Below, piece by piece: positions 47,301 through 59,373 of a DNA stretch of 64,000 bases (position 1 is its first letter; each line of letters opens with the position of its first letter). The stretch comes from Isoetes taiwanensis. Its lineage: Eukaryota > Streptophyta > Lycopodiopsida > Isoetales > Isoetaceae. The stretch spans positions 1,548,001 to 1,612,000 of the forward strand of contig JAJEKV010000078.1 of NCBI GenBank assembly GCA_021234155.1, in the 5' to 3' direction. The notes below the pieces were generated by a model, which had not been told where the DNA came from, made no database searches, and was given only the letters and a program-made list of their open reading frames with translations. A program made the translations under genes and the position numbers.

Positions 47301-47535
47301 CAATAATGATTGCCTACAAACTTTAAAAAAAGTGCAAAAGGACACAGATTCGGGCTTTAACCAAAGCTCCCCTCATCCAAGAGCCAAAAGTAAGTATCTC
47401 TCCTAATCTCAGATCTGTCATTGTCTTTCCCGAATCTCTTGCTGAGACTCATGCGGATATAATCTTGTCGAAATATCACCACCGAATAATACAATCAAGT
47501 AATTCATGTTTACGAATCGAGACTTACTCACGATA

Positions 47536-47824
47536 AGCTCCCGATGATCAAGGATGTATTTTAACAAGCCCTGTTTCACATGGTCCCTAACCCCTTAAAA
47601 GCAAAAAAAGTGAATAAGTTGAAGACGATGCATAATGCCTTCATGCTTTAAACTATATGATCAAGCCACGTACATAAAATAATGTACACAATAGAGCTCT
47701 TTACTGAAATGAAATGACATACCTCGTCAAACTTTAAGGCAGGGACGAGCCCACGGTATTTCATCGTTGCTGGGCCATAACAATGTACTTTATCCTCGCC
47801 TGAATCTTTCCTCTTCCGCGGAAC
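47536..47824 (-). other. Exon-like segments of an unrecognised gene
   Basis: On the minus strand tttccatacag|GTTCCG (exon start 47,824) to GACGAG|GTATGT (exon end 47,723) encloses exactly 34 open codons, beginning VPRKRKDSGEDKVHCYGPAT and ending LVPALKFDE. A second candidate runs from about 47,593 to a donor gtgagtaag near 47,535 and contains VRDHVKQGLLKYILDHRELI. The phases of the two do not match with the obvious acceptor, and a third open piece (RMSLSKRFGKDNDRSEIRRD) lies near 47,380-47,450. I do not recognise the protein. It is either a real gene whose joins I cannot resolve or a pseudogene. Confidence 0.35.
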
Positions 47825-47975
47825 CTGTATGGAAAGAAGATCATATGCAATTTCATAATAGCATGAAGCGCCAAGATCTGTAAAGGTTCTTGCATCTAAC
47901 CAAAAAATTTGGCAAGGGTAGGAACCAGGTTCAAGATGAATGTAGAATATAGAATATAAATTTGAACATGGTAAG

Positions 47976-48415
47976 ATTGGTGAGAAAATTTGACATCCAC
48001 ACATCATTTGTTTTAGGATTTAGCTATCTTACCACATTTTCAACCTGGATTTAAAGAGAGCATTTGTAAACCCTTGGTATCTTTGCATTACTAATTAAAA
48101 GCTCGCCATTTATATCCACCTCCATCTCAGATAATTTTTCTTGTTCCAACGATGGACTGTGCTAAAGCATCAAACTTGTTTACACGTTTGCAGCAACGCT
48201 GGCTTGTCAGATGACATGTGTTAAAGCATTGAAGTGTATAGGAGGACAGAATCAATAACTGTTTTAAGTTGGTCATAGAGCACCGTCAACTGCTTTGTGA
48301 GGACTAGATGCTCTTTCTTAACATTATTTAACAAAACAACAAGGATAGAAAGCCAGTATGTTCGGGTTTTATAATAGAGGAAGAATGCACCAATAACTTC
48401 TGCTCAAGCAATCAA
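47976..48415 (+). repeat. 0.4-kb direct repeat, copy 2
   Basis: Nearly identical to 45,295-45,707 and about 2.7 kb from it, with an extra ~27 bp after cccttggta. It abuts the exon-like segments at 47,536-47,824. Confidence 0.92.
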
Positions 48416-51400
48416 TCCAAGCTACAAAGGTATCTATTGCAGGCTTAACCGTGCAAATGAATATGTCCCGCAACGTATGTTCCGAGAAACCAAAAGCTTC
48501 AAATGAGATACAGGAAAAGAATACCTTTTGTTAAAGAAGCACCGGACAGTTTTGGGATCTAGAGCCGCAGCATCATTGCTTGAAGAAGGGCACCGGACTC
48601 AGAGAAGGGGCGTGGATTCTGCGGCAGGCTGAAACAAACTACGTGGAAGCATTGCCTTCAAAAAATTAGAATAGAGACATAAACCTTGATTGTGTTGAGA
48701 TAGCCTAACTATGACAAAGTCAAGGCAAAAGTTTCAGAATCAATCAAGCTCACGATTTTGTAATTGGGTGTTGCTAGCATACAAACAGAGCTCTTCAAAA
48801 AGCAGCTCTCCATCTTCCATATCCAATCAAACGCCATACCTCCAGTGACAGAAGCTCCAACAACAACCATTTTACATTCACGTGTCTTCTTGTATCTTCT
48901 AATCTGGCCCGATCTTTTAATCAAACCTCCACCGATACAACACAAACATATTTATGGCTTCAGAACCCTAGAAACGTTTCTAGATATGAGCCCAAGCTAT
49001 GAGATTCCGTTCCTGGCAGCAAGCTATGCTTCGAAAGCCATATAACGGGGTTCAATCATGGATTTTGAGCCCAAGCTATGAGATTCTCGCTTTCGTGGCG
49101 GCAAGCTATGGCGGCAAAAATTTATGGCTGACACAGAGCTACCCACGGTTTTCATTGACGACGCGGAGAAGAAGAATGGCACCGATTCAGGCTCTTGACT
49201 ATGGCGGGCGCCAACATATTGCCTTGTTCATCTTGCCGCACATGTGGTTCTCGAATTTCATAGACAAATTCAAACACAATTGATTGACGACTGGGAGAAA
49301 ATAAAGATTTTTTTTAGGCGGACGGAAAAAATGAAACTGCTTTATATATGTTTAGAAAAGTTAGCCACAAATTTGAACGTACTATCAATTGTATTAAGAA
49401 AAAACAATTTTTATTACTGCTTTGATCCTTATGCTAGAATCTTGAGTTGACATGATTTATTTTTGGTTTTACAAGACCATTATTATGTCAGCTTTTCAAC
49501 AACAACCCCCGCCCTCCAAAACAAAAACAAAAAGAAGGGAAGGGGAGTCTAGGCATTCAATGTTTGGCAAGACCGTTATCCTGCCGTCATCCAAAAAAGT
49601 AAATAGCCTAAACACTAGGGGCCTCTCTCTCTTGGCACACCAATGCCATATTTAAGATTTATTGTTGGGCATTGTTTTTGGGTTTAGTGACAACGTTCTT
49701 ATCATATTGCGAATTCTAACTCTATGGATGGAACATGCAATGCTATCAACTATGTCATTACACCATGATTTAGAGTTGTGTTTAGGGTTTGTGTGTTTAG
49801 TTAGATGGCTAAAGATGGAGACTATTCTAAAGGGTTTGGTTTAGGCTTTAGAGGTGACAACTTTATCGTATTCTGAATTCTAAAAATTTAGAATCTAACA
49901 TGCAAGAAGGCAATGCTATCAACCATGCCACCATACCACAAACTTAGAGTTTAGGTTTTAGGGCTAGGAATGTATGATTTGAGTGTTTAGATAGGATATT
50001 GTAACTATTTTTATATCTTTTACAGATGGAGAACATTCCAAAGGGTTTGGTTTAGGGTTTGTTGTATTCTATTATGTTTGCCTATTCCATGTGCCCGGTC
50101 TTCCAAACCCTGTTACATATATTATCCCATTATGTCTATGGACATTATTTGGCACATCATTACATCTACGGACATGATTACATTTATAACTCTTTATTTT
50201 ACCTATATAGTTTTGATTTTTCAAATGTCTTGTGGTTTGTTATTTTTTTATAGTTTCTTCTTATGGAAGATAGGGTTTCTATTTTCGTGGCATTTTCATG
50301 TGACAAGCAAGTAGGGTAGGGTGGGCCATGGCTAGGGTTTCTATTTTCGTGGCATTTTCATGCGGCATGGCAGGACAGGGCAGCGTGGCTATGGTAGAGG
50401 AGTATGATCTTTTGCAGTGAAATGATGCAGCTTATGACCTGTTGCTTGTTGTTCTTTCTTTATTTGAATAAATATGCTCTCAGAGGCACAAGGAAGCCGT
50501 GTCTTCTATACTAATTATGCTTAGGGTTATGAAGGTGATCATGCTAGTTTTCTACATGTGTTGCTATTTGGGTATTCTTTTTGGTTCTCTGGCATTGCCT
50601 TTTTGGTAGAGGGTTCAAATCCCTAGCCTTCAAAAGTTACTTTCAAATAGTAAAGTCTGAAAGAGATTGGTGGCAAATGATTGTGCGTAGCTGCATTGCA
50701 GCTCTGTCATTTATTGCCCAAAATATAAAGCACAACAGGACATATTAGTAGACATGTATTCTGGTATATTGACCAGGCAATTCATGTGCCGATGGTTGCG
50801 TGCTGCAAGTCTCTGGAGCAACATATTGTCTTAATTGGAATACTACTACATTACATTATTTGTTATTTTCCATGTCTCGCAAACTTTCCGCAACATCCAT
50901 GTAGTCGCTCAAACGTAATTTGTGAGGCTATATGTTGCAGCGGAGTTCATGCCATCATCTTGTGTCTTGGGCAACCAATTTCGTGGCTGTATATTGACTG
51001 CATCACTGACTTGGCACCCTATGGTTTCAAAATCATATGGTGACGTGGAATATCAGGTTTGACCCATCTTGTTTTTGGGGATGGTCGTGCTTGCTCCATA
51101 TAGAATATCAGGTGGAATATTCCATGGAGTCGAGATGGTATACGCTAAATACGCCAGCAAATTTTCTAGGAGCTTGGTTTGAACAACCGAGAAAAAAGAG
51201 CATCCGTCCGGTTAAAATCGAAAATTAGCAAAACAGTTCATCTTGACGGAAAATTTCCTGCTCCAAGGGTTTCCTTCACAGCGGGTTAGAGCTCTAGATT
51301 ATTTCGCCGGAGCCAAAAACTTGTAAGAAAATTACCCTGCTTGAAGCAAGCTCCTGGCGGTGTGCTTTTACTCATGTGAACAATGCCGAACTTGCTGACA

Positions 51401-51588
51401 TTAATAAGGGCATTTTAGTAAACACTTTGAAAATTATATATGTAGTTAGCTTCTCACCATATGTCCTTTTTGGAAATACACTTCTGACAAACTTCGACTA
51501 GCAAAATTCACAAGACAAGTCCTTCCCCCCAAAAAAGAAGGAATAACAGTTCATTGCTCTTCGTTTCTGCAATCTTAATGCAGATTAT
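48416..51588. other. Intergenic DNA with several short duplications
   Basis: gagcccaagctatgagattc occurs at about 48,986 and 49,066, each followed by gcaagctatg. A ~190-bp diverged duplication lies at 49,668-50,063. A perfect 30-bp repeat starting tagggtttctattttcgtgg occurs at 50,271-50,300 and 50,333-50,362. No gene is recognised. Confidence 0.5.
49668..50063 (+). repeat. Diverged tandem duplication (~190-210 bp unit)
   Basis: gtgacaac, a gaattctaa run, acatgcaa, aatgctatcaac-atg, gatggaga and aaagggtttggtttagg occur in the same order in 49,668-49,852 and 49,853-50,063. Confidence 0.75.
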
Positions 51589-51957
51589 TTGTTAGATATT
51601 CCTGAATGGATGGCCTCTTCAGAGATCATTTTCCTACCATCAAGCCTGCTACTTGTTCTTCAAATAGACTATGTGCTGTTATTTCTGGAGGAAACTGCTG
51701 CTTGCAAGTCGTGTTTATACTTAAAATTATATCTTGGATCCAAGGTGGGCTTCCTGACTCGCCGAATAATCATGAATTTGTCAAAATGGGTGCGCAGTCC
51801 TGGTTGAAAGCTGGATCACTCCCTGCTCGTACATCAAATTCATTCTCTATGTATTCGTCTGCATTGGGGCAGAGGAGCAGCTGCGTATCATGTAAGTTTT
51901 AAATCGTCTAGTTGCTTCAATCCTTTCCTAATGTTGGTTCATCTGTTATAGGAGAGA
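51589..51957 (+). other. Possible 5' leader of the PPR gene
   Basis: A donor gtaagt at 51,892 and an acceptor ctgttatag ending at 51,951 would define a 60-bp intron just upstream of the PPR start. Upstream open frames (51,589-51,807 and 51,606-51,902) do not join in frame to the PPR start without stops, so this is more likely untranslated leader than coding sequence. Confidence 0.3.
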
Positions 51958-54891
51958 ATGAGAAGAAAAGGTGTTTGGAAAGAGCCTCTTTATGGTTATT
52001 CACAATGGAGTGGTAATAATTCGGCCCACTGCCGTTTACACTGCATAAATGCTGGTTTATTTTTTGCAAACCAATCATTTTGTGTAAGTACGGAAGGTCC
52101 AAGTTTGACACAAGAGTATGGAAATGTTACAGTTTCTGACAAAACCAAAAGAAGTACTTACACAGGAAATAGCATGTCTTCTATCAAAGATACTTGGGCA
52201 AAAATCAAGGATAATTCAAATGCTGTTTTGGGCCATGCTCTGAACAGCAGCCCATTTGGAAGCAGTATGATGCTGGAAAATGGGTCCATTACCAGTTATC
52301 AAGAAGTATTGCTCTTGTGCAGGTCGGGACAATTGGCAAAAGCTTGTCAAACTTTGGACATGATAGATAAACAACATGCTGATTACACAAATGCTTGTAT
52401 TTGTATCCTGAAAGCCTGCATTAGAACGAAGTCGCTGGCAGAAGGAAAGCATGTTCATGGTCAGATAAATAAAAATGAGTTAGGCAAAAATACCATGCTA
52501 GGAAATACACTTATTAGTTTATATATTAAATGTGGGAGCGTAGATGATGCACGCTATGTCTTTGAACAGATGTCTCTCCGGAATGTATTTACATGGACAA
52601 TGGTGATTGCTGGATACATTCAGCAGGGTAAGGAGACAGAGGCCATTCAGCTTTACTTGGACATGCCCAGTGAAGGGATTGAGCCAGATATCGTTACTTT
52701 TACTAGTGTCATCAGCGCATGTGCTCGGAGTAAAGCTATTTACTATGGAAAACTTGCACATTCAGATGTTCTTAAGAGAGAATGGCACTTAGACATTGTC
52801 ATTTGTAATGCTCTTGCTGATCTCTATTCAAAATGTGGAAGAATGGAAGATAGACAGTGTGTGTTTGATAGGATGACTAAACGCGATATTATAGCTTGGA
52901 ATGCAATGATTGCAGCATATTTACAAAATGCTAATATTCAAGGCGCATTTCAACTTTATTGGCAAATGAAAAAAGAAGATGTGAGGCCAAACAAAATTAC
53001 TTTTATCACAGTCCTTGGTGGATGTGTCACTTATCCCTGGGGAAAATTTGTTCACAGTGACCTCTTAAAAGAAGGTGATCATTCAGATATTGTTGTAGGG
53101 AGTGTTCTTATTGACATGTATGCTAGATTTGGAATTATGGCTAATGCATGCCAAGTTTTCACTGCACTTCCTGTCAAGAACGTTATTTCATGGAGTATCA
53201 TAATTTTGGGGTACGCACGGTATGGTGATGGCAAGGAGGCATTAAGGATATATGCTTCCATGAAAGAAAGCAGCACCGATCCAAACAAGGTTACTTTTCT
53301 TGGTCTTCTTAGCGCATGCATTGAAACGGCCTCAATTGGACAGGGTAAGCGCGTTCATGCGGAGGTTTTAACCTGTGGACTTCAGTCTGATCTATTTCTT
53401 GCAAATTCCTTGGTGAACATGTATTGCAAACTGGGCACACTATCCAATGCTCATCAAGTCATTGACCGTATGCCAAAACTGGATGTTGCATCATGGAATG
53501 CAATAATTGGAGGGCATGCAGAAGTTGGATGTTTTAGGAATGCTCTAAGGCTGTTTCTAGAAATGAGAAAGCGAGAAAAGCACAATAACGTCACTTTTAT
53601 AAATATCCTCAATGCCTTTGTAGGTGCAGCAGCCCTGGGAGCACTTAAATTTGTTCACTCCCATGTACTTAAGACAGGATATGATTGTGATATTTTTGTG
53701 TGTAACTCTCTCTCTGATGCATATGCAAAGTCTGGAAACATACATGATGCCAATCAAGTTGTTGATACTATGCCTGAACGTGATGTTGTTTCCTGGAATG
53801 TCATGATTGCAGGGTATGCAAAAAATAAGGATGTAAAAGGAGCTTTTAAGTTATTTAGGCACATGCGAGATGAATGCCTGAACCATAATGTGGTGTCCTT
53901 CATCAGTATTCTCAGTCTATGCAATAGTTTGATCTTTGAAAGAGGGAAGCATATTCATGCACAAGTCCTTGGTGCTGGATATTGCAGAGATGTTGTTATC
54001 AGCAGCGCCTTAATTGATATGTATGCAAATACTGGGAGCATAGGGGATGCCCAGCAAGTCTTTAATAGAATGCATACCCGGGATATTGTAGCATGGAATG
54101 CTATTATTTTTGGGTATGCTATGCATCAGAGCGTTGAGCACGCCTTAATATTATTTAAACTAATGCAAGATGATGATATGAAGCCCAATGAAGCAACTTT
54201 TAGCAGTGTGCTGACAGGTTGTGCTGGAATCGCAGCTTTAGAGCAGGGGAGTTGGATCCACAAAATCGTTTTAGAAGCTGGTTATGGATCTGATATTGTT
54301 GTTGCAAGTGCACTTATTGACATGTATGCTAAATCTGGCAGCATGGAGAATGCCCAAAAGATATTTATCAATATGGAGGAACGAGATGTTGTAATGTGGA
54401 ATGCAATTACTGCTGGATATGCACAATGTGGGGACACAAATAAGGTTTTCAAACTCTTTTGGCAAATGCAGGAGGATGGGTTGGAACCAGATGATGTTAG
54501 CTTCATCTCTATTTTATGTGCCTGCAGTTATGCACATGCCGCAGAGGAATGTATCCATTACTTCAGTTTGATGAATCAAAGTTATGCAATTACCGTGGAA
54601 AAACATCATTTTGCTATCATCGTGGATGTTCTAGGCTACTCGGGACAGTCCAACCCAGGAGAGGACCTTGTGACCATGATGCCATTTGAACCAAATATTG
54701 TTATCTACATGTCCCTCCTTGACTCCTGTAGAATCCACGGTGTCATTGATCTGGCTGATCGCTTGCTCAGACAAATCCTGATCTTAGAACCTTCTTATTC
54801 TGCAGCTTTTGTGCTGCTGTCAAATACTTATGCTGCAGCTGAACAAAATAACACTGCAACACTGCTAAATAGGTATTTAGAAGAGGATTGA
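51958..54891 (+). CDS. PLS-class pentatricopeptide repeat protein, E-type, 977 aa
   Basis: A single uninterrupted frame. Seven PLS triplets are spaced about 100 residues apart, marked by FTWTMVIAGY (residue ~211), IAWNAMIAAY (~312), ISWSIIILGY (~410), ASWNAIIGGH (~511), VSWNVMIAGY (~611), VAWNAIIFGY (~711) and VMWNAITAGY (~811). Each is followed by a V/ITFxxxLxxC and a GKxxHxxVLxxG segment. An E1-like motif follows (~870-965: HHFAIIVDVLGYSGQ, MPFEPNIVIYMSLLDSCRIH, AAFVLLSNTYAA). The E2/E+ end is lost: in the next frame RRGLKSWTGYTS and then DPHKGNPPDEADVW lie at 54,865-55,015, remnants of that region, and there is no DYW domain. By family such proteins bind organellar RNA for editing, splicing or stabilisation. 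Start: the first ATG after an in-frame TAG at 51,949. The targeting peptide is not obvious. The open frame across 977 codons suggests it is still expressed. Confidence 0.9.
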   Translation: MRRKGVWKEPLYGYSQWSGNNSAHCRLHCINAGLFFANQSFCVSTEGPSLTQEYGNVTVSDKTKRSTYTGNSMSSIKDTWAKIKDNSNAVLGHALNSSPFGSSMMLENGSITSYQEVLLLCRSGQLAKACQTLDMIDKQHADYTNACICILKACIRTKSLAEGKHVHGQINKNELGKNTMLGNTLISLYIKCGSVDDARYVFEQMSLRNVFTWTMVIAGYIQQGKETEAIQLYLDMPSEGIEPDIVTFTSVISACARSKAIYYGKLAHSDVLKREWHLDIVICNALADLYSKCGRMEDRQCVFDRMTKRDIIAWNAMIAAYLQNANIQGAFQLYWQMKKEDVRPNKITFITVLGGCVTYPWGKFVHSDLLKEGDHSDIVVGSVLIDMYARFGIMANACQVFTALPVKNVISWSIIILGYARYGDGKEALRIYASMKESSTDPNKVTFLGLLSACIETASIGQGKRVHAEVLTCGLQSDLFLANSLVNMYCKLGTLSNAHQVIDRMPKLDVASWNAIIGGHAEVGCFRNALRLFLEMRKREKHNNVTFINILNAFVGAAALGALKFVHSHVLKTGYDCDIFVCNSLSDAYAKSGNIHDANQVVDTMPERDVVSWNVMIAGYAKNKDVKGAFKLFRHMRDECLNHNVVSFISILSLCNSLIFERGKHIHAQVLGAGYCRDVVISSALIDMYANTGSIGDAQQVFNRMHTRDIVAWNAIIFGYAMHQSVEHALILFKLMQDDDMKPNEATFSSVLTGCAGIAALEQGSWIHKIVLEAGYGSDIVVASALIDMYAKSGSMENAQKIFINMEERDVVMWNAITAGYAQCGDTNKVFKLFWQMQEDGLEPDDVSFISILCACSYAHAAEECIHYFSLMNQSYAITVEKHHFAIIVDVLGYSGQSNPGEDLVTMMPFEPNIVIYMSLLDSCRIHGVIDLADRLLRQILILEPSYSAAFVLLSNTYAAAEQNNTATLLNRYLEED

Positions 54892-55411
54892 AGTCATGGA
54901 CCGGATATACAAGCTTGCCCAATGTGGTGTATGATTGATGCACGATGCTGAATCTAATGGTCAGAATGGCTTGTATGCTGTGACCCACATAAAGGAAACC
55001 CTCCAGATGAAGCTGATGTTTGGATTAATTGAGTGGTTAAATCATGAACGATATTCAAAAAAGAAAATGTTGCTTAAATCCTTAATGTTAGCTCACATTT
55101 AAAACCATATCAATGTACAAGGTTACAAGGCAAACTTTAGTACTAAAATATTTGACACACAGACAAAATGGGATTCCCTGTCCACAGTGATAGTCTGTAA
55201 GAATTCTTTGCATTACGTGTCCACAGTTGTTGCTAATAGAATCACAAAAAAATATGTTCTCAATTGTAAAGATGTGCTAAGGCAGAATCTGCTATATACT
55301 GCTTCTCCCATTCTAAAACTTTTACCCTATTTGATAGGGTATAAATAATTCTATACAGATGACTATATACATAATAAATGAACAAATATGATGCATGGAT
55401 CATCTCATAAA
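54892..55411. other. Convergent 3' region between the PPR and transporter genes
   Basis: The first ~130 bp hold out-of-frame remnants of a PPR E2/E+ extension (see the PPR gene). The rest is AT-rich and would contain both 3' untranslated regions. Confidence 0.6.
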
Positions 55412-58400
55412 TCAGCCCTTTGACAGAACACTGTGACGAATGCCATAAGAGAAATACAAAACCACTCCGAATGCAAGCCATATGGACACCCGTATCCATG
55501 TGAGGCTCCTGCAAAAAATATCATTTAGTACTACGGATTAATGTATGTGAAATTTAACAAAGTTGCGCGAGGAACTCACTCCAAGTTCACGAGTAGATAC
55601 ACATTGACTAGGATGCTTATAATTGGCAAAATTGGTACAAAAGGACATATGAAGCCTGCATATATAAAGGAATGAGCATTTTATTTTAATGAGAATTAAG
55701 TGATAACAATAAAATGTACCTCCAGATTGACCAAACTCATGTCGTCCTTCATCTTGATGAGTGAAGAAAAGTACCACAGATCCTGCTAGGAATAGTGGCA
55801 ATCCCAAGCTTGCAATTGTCCAGCAGAACCAGCTAAACAGGCCAGATACATTGTTAAGTAAAAGTACTTGTGTAGCACAAAATCTACAAGCAGTCCTGAC
55901 CTTGGGAATAGGCTGACAGATGTTCCTAAGCAAAAAAGAAGTACCCCAATGCAAATGGCACAGATGCTAGTAGCTGCGACTTTTCGTCGAGTGCGATCTT
56001 TCTTTCCTGCATCCACTTTGATGTTTAGAAGGATAAAAAGAGTCTTCTTTTCCAAATATAAACTACAACATTGACAAACCTTCAATCCCACTCCCTCCCA
56101 GAATCAAATCATTTCTTGGCAGTACTCCTCTGTCACTCTCAAGGACCTCAGATTCAGTGTTTCCATCCAAGTCTGCTAGGTCTTCTGAAGAACTGCTACT
56201 ACTTATAGACAATTTGTCATCTTCTACACTTGTTCCCATGGATGCCTCCGAAAACATTGATATGATTGGAGAATATTCCTCTATGGATTGTACTGCCAAA
56301 TGAGCTGGAATGACCTTTTTCGTGGGGTAAGATTTTACTGGTGAAAACTCATCATGTTTAAATGAAGGTGTTCTTGAAACAGAAGTGTCATTAGGAGGAA
56401 CATATCTCAAGATCAATACAGATATGCAGACGATTGTGAATGCCAACAATGTTCCCACGCTGACCTGAGCATAGCATAGAACAATGTAAGAGCAAACTTA
56501 TAACTGTGCTTCTAAGATGGGATATTGTCGTAGTTACCATTCCTGACAGTTCGTCCACATCCATCAAAGAGGCCAAAGTAGCAGCAATTATACCAGTTGC
56601 TATTGTACTGAAGACTGGAATTGATTTGTGTAATTTGGAAAAAAAAGGTGGAAGCAACCCATCACGGGACATTGCCATCAGGATTCTTGGCTGAACACGT
56701 ACATCATGGAAAAGAATTTCAAAATCAATGGAGGGCAACCAGAAGGAATATGTATGAAGTTTATACAGCATACACATCATTTTTACAACGTCAAACATTT
56801 CATTACCCAATTGCACTACAGCAGCACTATCTAGTAAAGTATTAACCTGGGGGATAAGAGAACCCATAAGTGCTGTAGACAAGGCAGCTATCGCACCCCC
56901 AGCAATTATATACCTGAAAATTATGATCATGAAAATTAAATCAATTGGTAAAGAAGGAAAGAATTGAATACAGATTCAAAAGAGGCTTACGTTGCCCATG
57001 GCATCCCATTGTTAGAGAATGCTTTGGACATGGGGGTATCAGGGTCCATTAATTGGTAAGGCTCAATGCCCACAATGACAGCAGAAACAGCCATGTACAA
57101 GCTGCTACATATTATAAATGCTAAACCAATTCCAAGAGGAAGATCACGTTGGGGATTCTTGACCTGAAAAAGACATAGAAAAGCATTGAATATTCTACTG
57201 CCAGAATTATCATAAAAGACCAAGCAATATTGCGTATATTCACTAGGAGATTTCTAACAAGGATTGGTAGGTACCTCTTCTGCGGTGCTTGCCACAGTAT
57301 CAAATCCAATAAAAGCAAAGAATACAGTTGCTGCACCCCCAAGCAGGCCACTAACTCCAAACGGCATGAAGCTAAAGGACAGCAACCGTTTTATTAGAAA
57401 AGTAAAAGAGATAAACGTATATTGAAGGATCTTGCATCTAGCATGCTCTAAAAAATGAATGCATGCGACACCGACACATGTAATGTGGGTTGCAAATATC
57501 AGTTTTGCAATATGCCCTTGATAGACATATACATAATATTGGATTTATATTCAGCACAAAAGTAAAAACTGGGCAACTCACCCTCCTACTTGCTTATAGC
57601 CTGGCCATCCAGTTTGGAAACCAAGCCAAGTACCAACCACAATAACGAACATCAATACACAGCAATTGAGAACTGTCATGATACTCTGCACTGTAACACT
57701 CTGGAGAAGGCGAGTCATCAGCAAACACAAATGGAACAATAATGCTTGGAAATAAAGAACCAAAACTTACCTCTTTAATACCCACACAAAGAAGGACAGT
57801 CACTGCAACGACAAGAAATCCAGCACAGGGGTCTACCATAATGCTGGTACCGGGAATGCTGAAACGAGTTAAGATGAAAGGGAGTTTTCCTTCACCTCCA
57901 AAAAATATTCCCTGGAAAAGCCTTTGGTCAAGGATGTAACTTATGTCCTGACAAATATTGCAACCTGTTGTCTAGGAATTTAAAAAATTGATGTTCATAA
58001 CGATTGATGACATTTAAGTATGGCGACAGATCATTTGCCTGGATGACTAATTGAGAATACCCCAGAGCCTGTGGTGTCTTTAGGATGACTAGCTTCAAAT
58101 GGTATATTGGCTTGGAGTAAGCTTTCACTAGTGGGAAAGAAATTCAACCTTGCAGCCTATGTACATGAAAGTAGAAAATAATAAGCATACCAGATTAGGT
58201 GAAATGCCCCTTGCGACAGTCGCACTCCCAAGTGTGTACTCAAGAATCAATGCCCATCCAATTATCCATGCCGTACTGATTCAATAACAAAGCCTAGCTC
58301 TATAAGATCTTATATGATAAAAATGCAGTAAGAAACATATCCCTAAATATAACAATTTTCACCATAACAATCAGGATGGGCCTCATTTGACTAAAATCCC

Positions 58401-59373
58401 ATGGTAAATTCAAAGACTTTTAGTGCGTTTTAGGACATCCTAACTTATTTAAAGTGACATAGAAGATATGAGCATAACCAGCTGGGTGAAATTGAAGCTT
58501 GGAAAAGACATGCCACTGAGTACTACACCTATCAAAATAAAAATGTTGGCCATTCTCTAATTTGTTACGGTTTCAGATGTATAATTATGATATGCCAGGT
58601 ATTATACCCTTCTCCAACACATGTATATGCGTAGTGATATGCGCTTCCTGCGGAAGGACATCTGCTTGCTAGTTCTGCATAGCAAAGGGCTGATAATGCC
58701 GCAGCAATGCCTGCAATTAGAAATGCAACTGAAAGGCATGGCCCAGATTTGTCCCTTGCAACTGTGCCAACAAGAACATATACTCCAGCTCCAATGGTAG
58801 CTCCAACTCCTGCATAACCAGAAGTAAAATCAGGCAAAAAATACACGTCTAGTGATAACTACAAACAGCCTTATTCTGCTTGTGAAATCTCCCATAGACA
58901 AGACAGGGAAAATGAAACAGAAACGCAGTAATAGTAGGAGGAGGAGGAGGGGTCGCTAGAAGAGTATTGTGTTAAGTGGACTCTTAAGCTAGAAAGAGTT
59001 AATAAGAATCTCAACTTAAAAGGCATCTGCAATCTATATGCATAAAGTTTGTATTCCGAGCTTAATAACCAGTATTAATTAAGGAGCCAGATTAGAAACC
59101 GTTCTAATATTTAAGACGAGGTTCTTTCAAAAACGTTACATTCCACAGCTAACTAAACATCTCTTAAAACTGAAAGCACATGTATTTGATGAATTTACCA
59201 ATAGCCACCAGTTGGGACACATCGAGCTGCTTTGAAAGCTCTGCTACACCGTCTTCCTTTCCTTGATTATGATAATTAGAATGCTTTCTTCTAACTAATG
59301 CCCCAAAGCCGGCGCATTTCCTTGGCCGTGCCGTCGTTAGGAATGGCATATCGATAGCAGGATCTGCTCCCAT
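55412..59373 (-). CDS. CAT: Cationic amino acid transporter (CAT family), 14 exons, 665 aa
   Basis: Minus-strand coding exons, all with GT-AG borders and consistent phase: 59373-59199, 58809-58608, 58275-58191, 57911-57771, 57700-57582, 57371-57275, 57163-56991, 56913-56847, 56690-56538, 56464-56080, 56015-55901, 55832-55720, 55655-55580, 55508-55412. The sum is 1,998 nt, 665 residues plus TGA. Landmarks: [15 protein letters not shown] (residues 59-73), [35 protein letters not shown] (126-142), [15 protein letters not shown] (~259-273), [25 protein letters not shown] (354-367). A Ser/acid-rich cytosolic loop (~430-535) precedes the last four membrane segments. This is the APC-superfamily CAT architecture with about 14 transmembrane helices, closest in plan to plant CAT2/3/4-type proteins, which are mostly tonoplast carriers of basic and other amino acids. 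Length is normal and no defect is seen. The start is the ATG opening exon 1 ([13 protein letters not shown]). Subtype and location are inference. Confidence 0.94.

Noticed and set aside
45295-48415. The two 0.4-kb repeats as LTRs of a retrotransposon
   Set aside because: They lack TG...CA ends, and the DNA between contains a hAT element and exon-like sequence but no gag or pol signal.
51606-51902. 98-codon frame as the first coding exon of the PPR gene
   Set aside because: Joining it through the gtaagt donor to any nearby acceptor gives an immediate stop, so it cannot encode the N-terminus as read.
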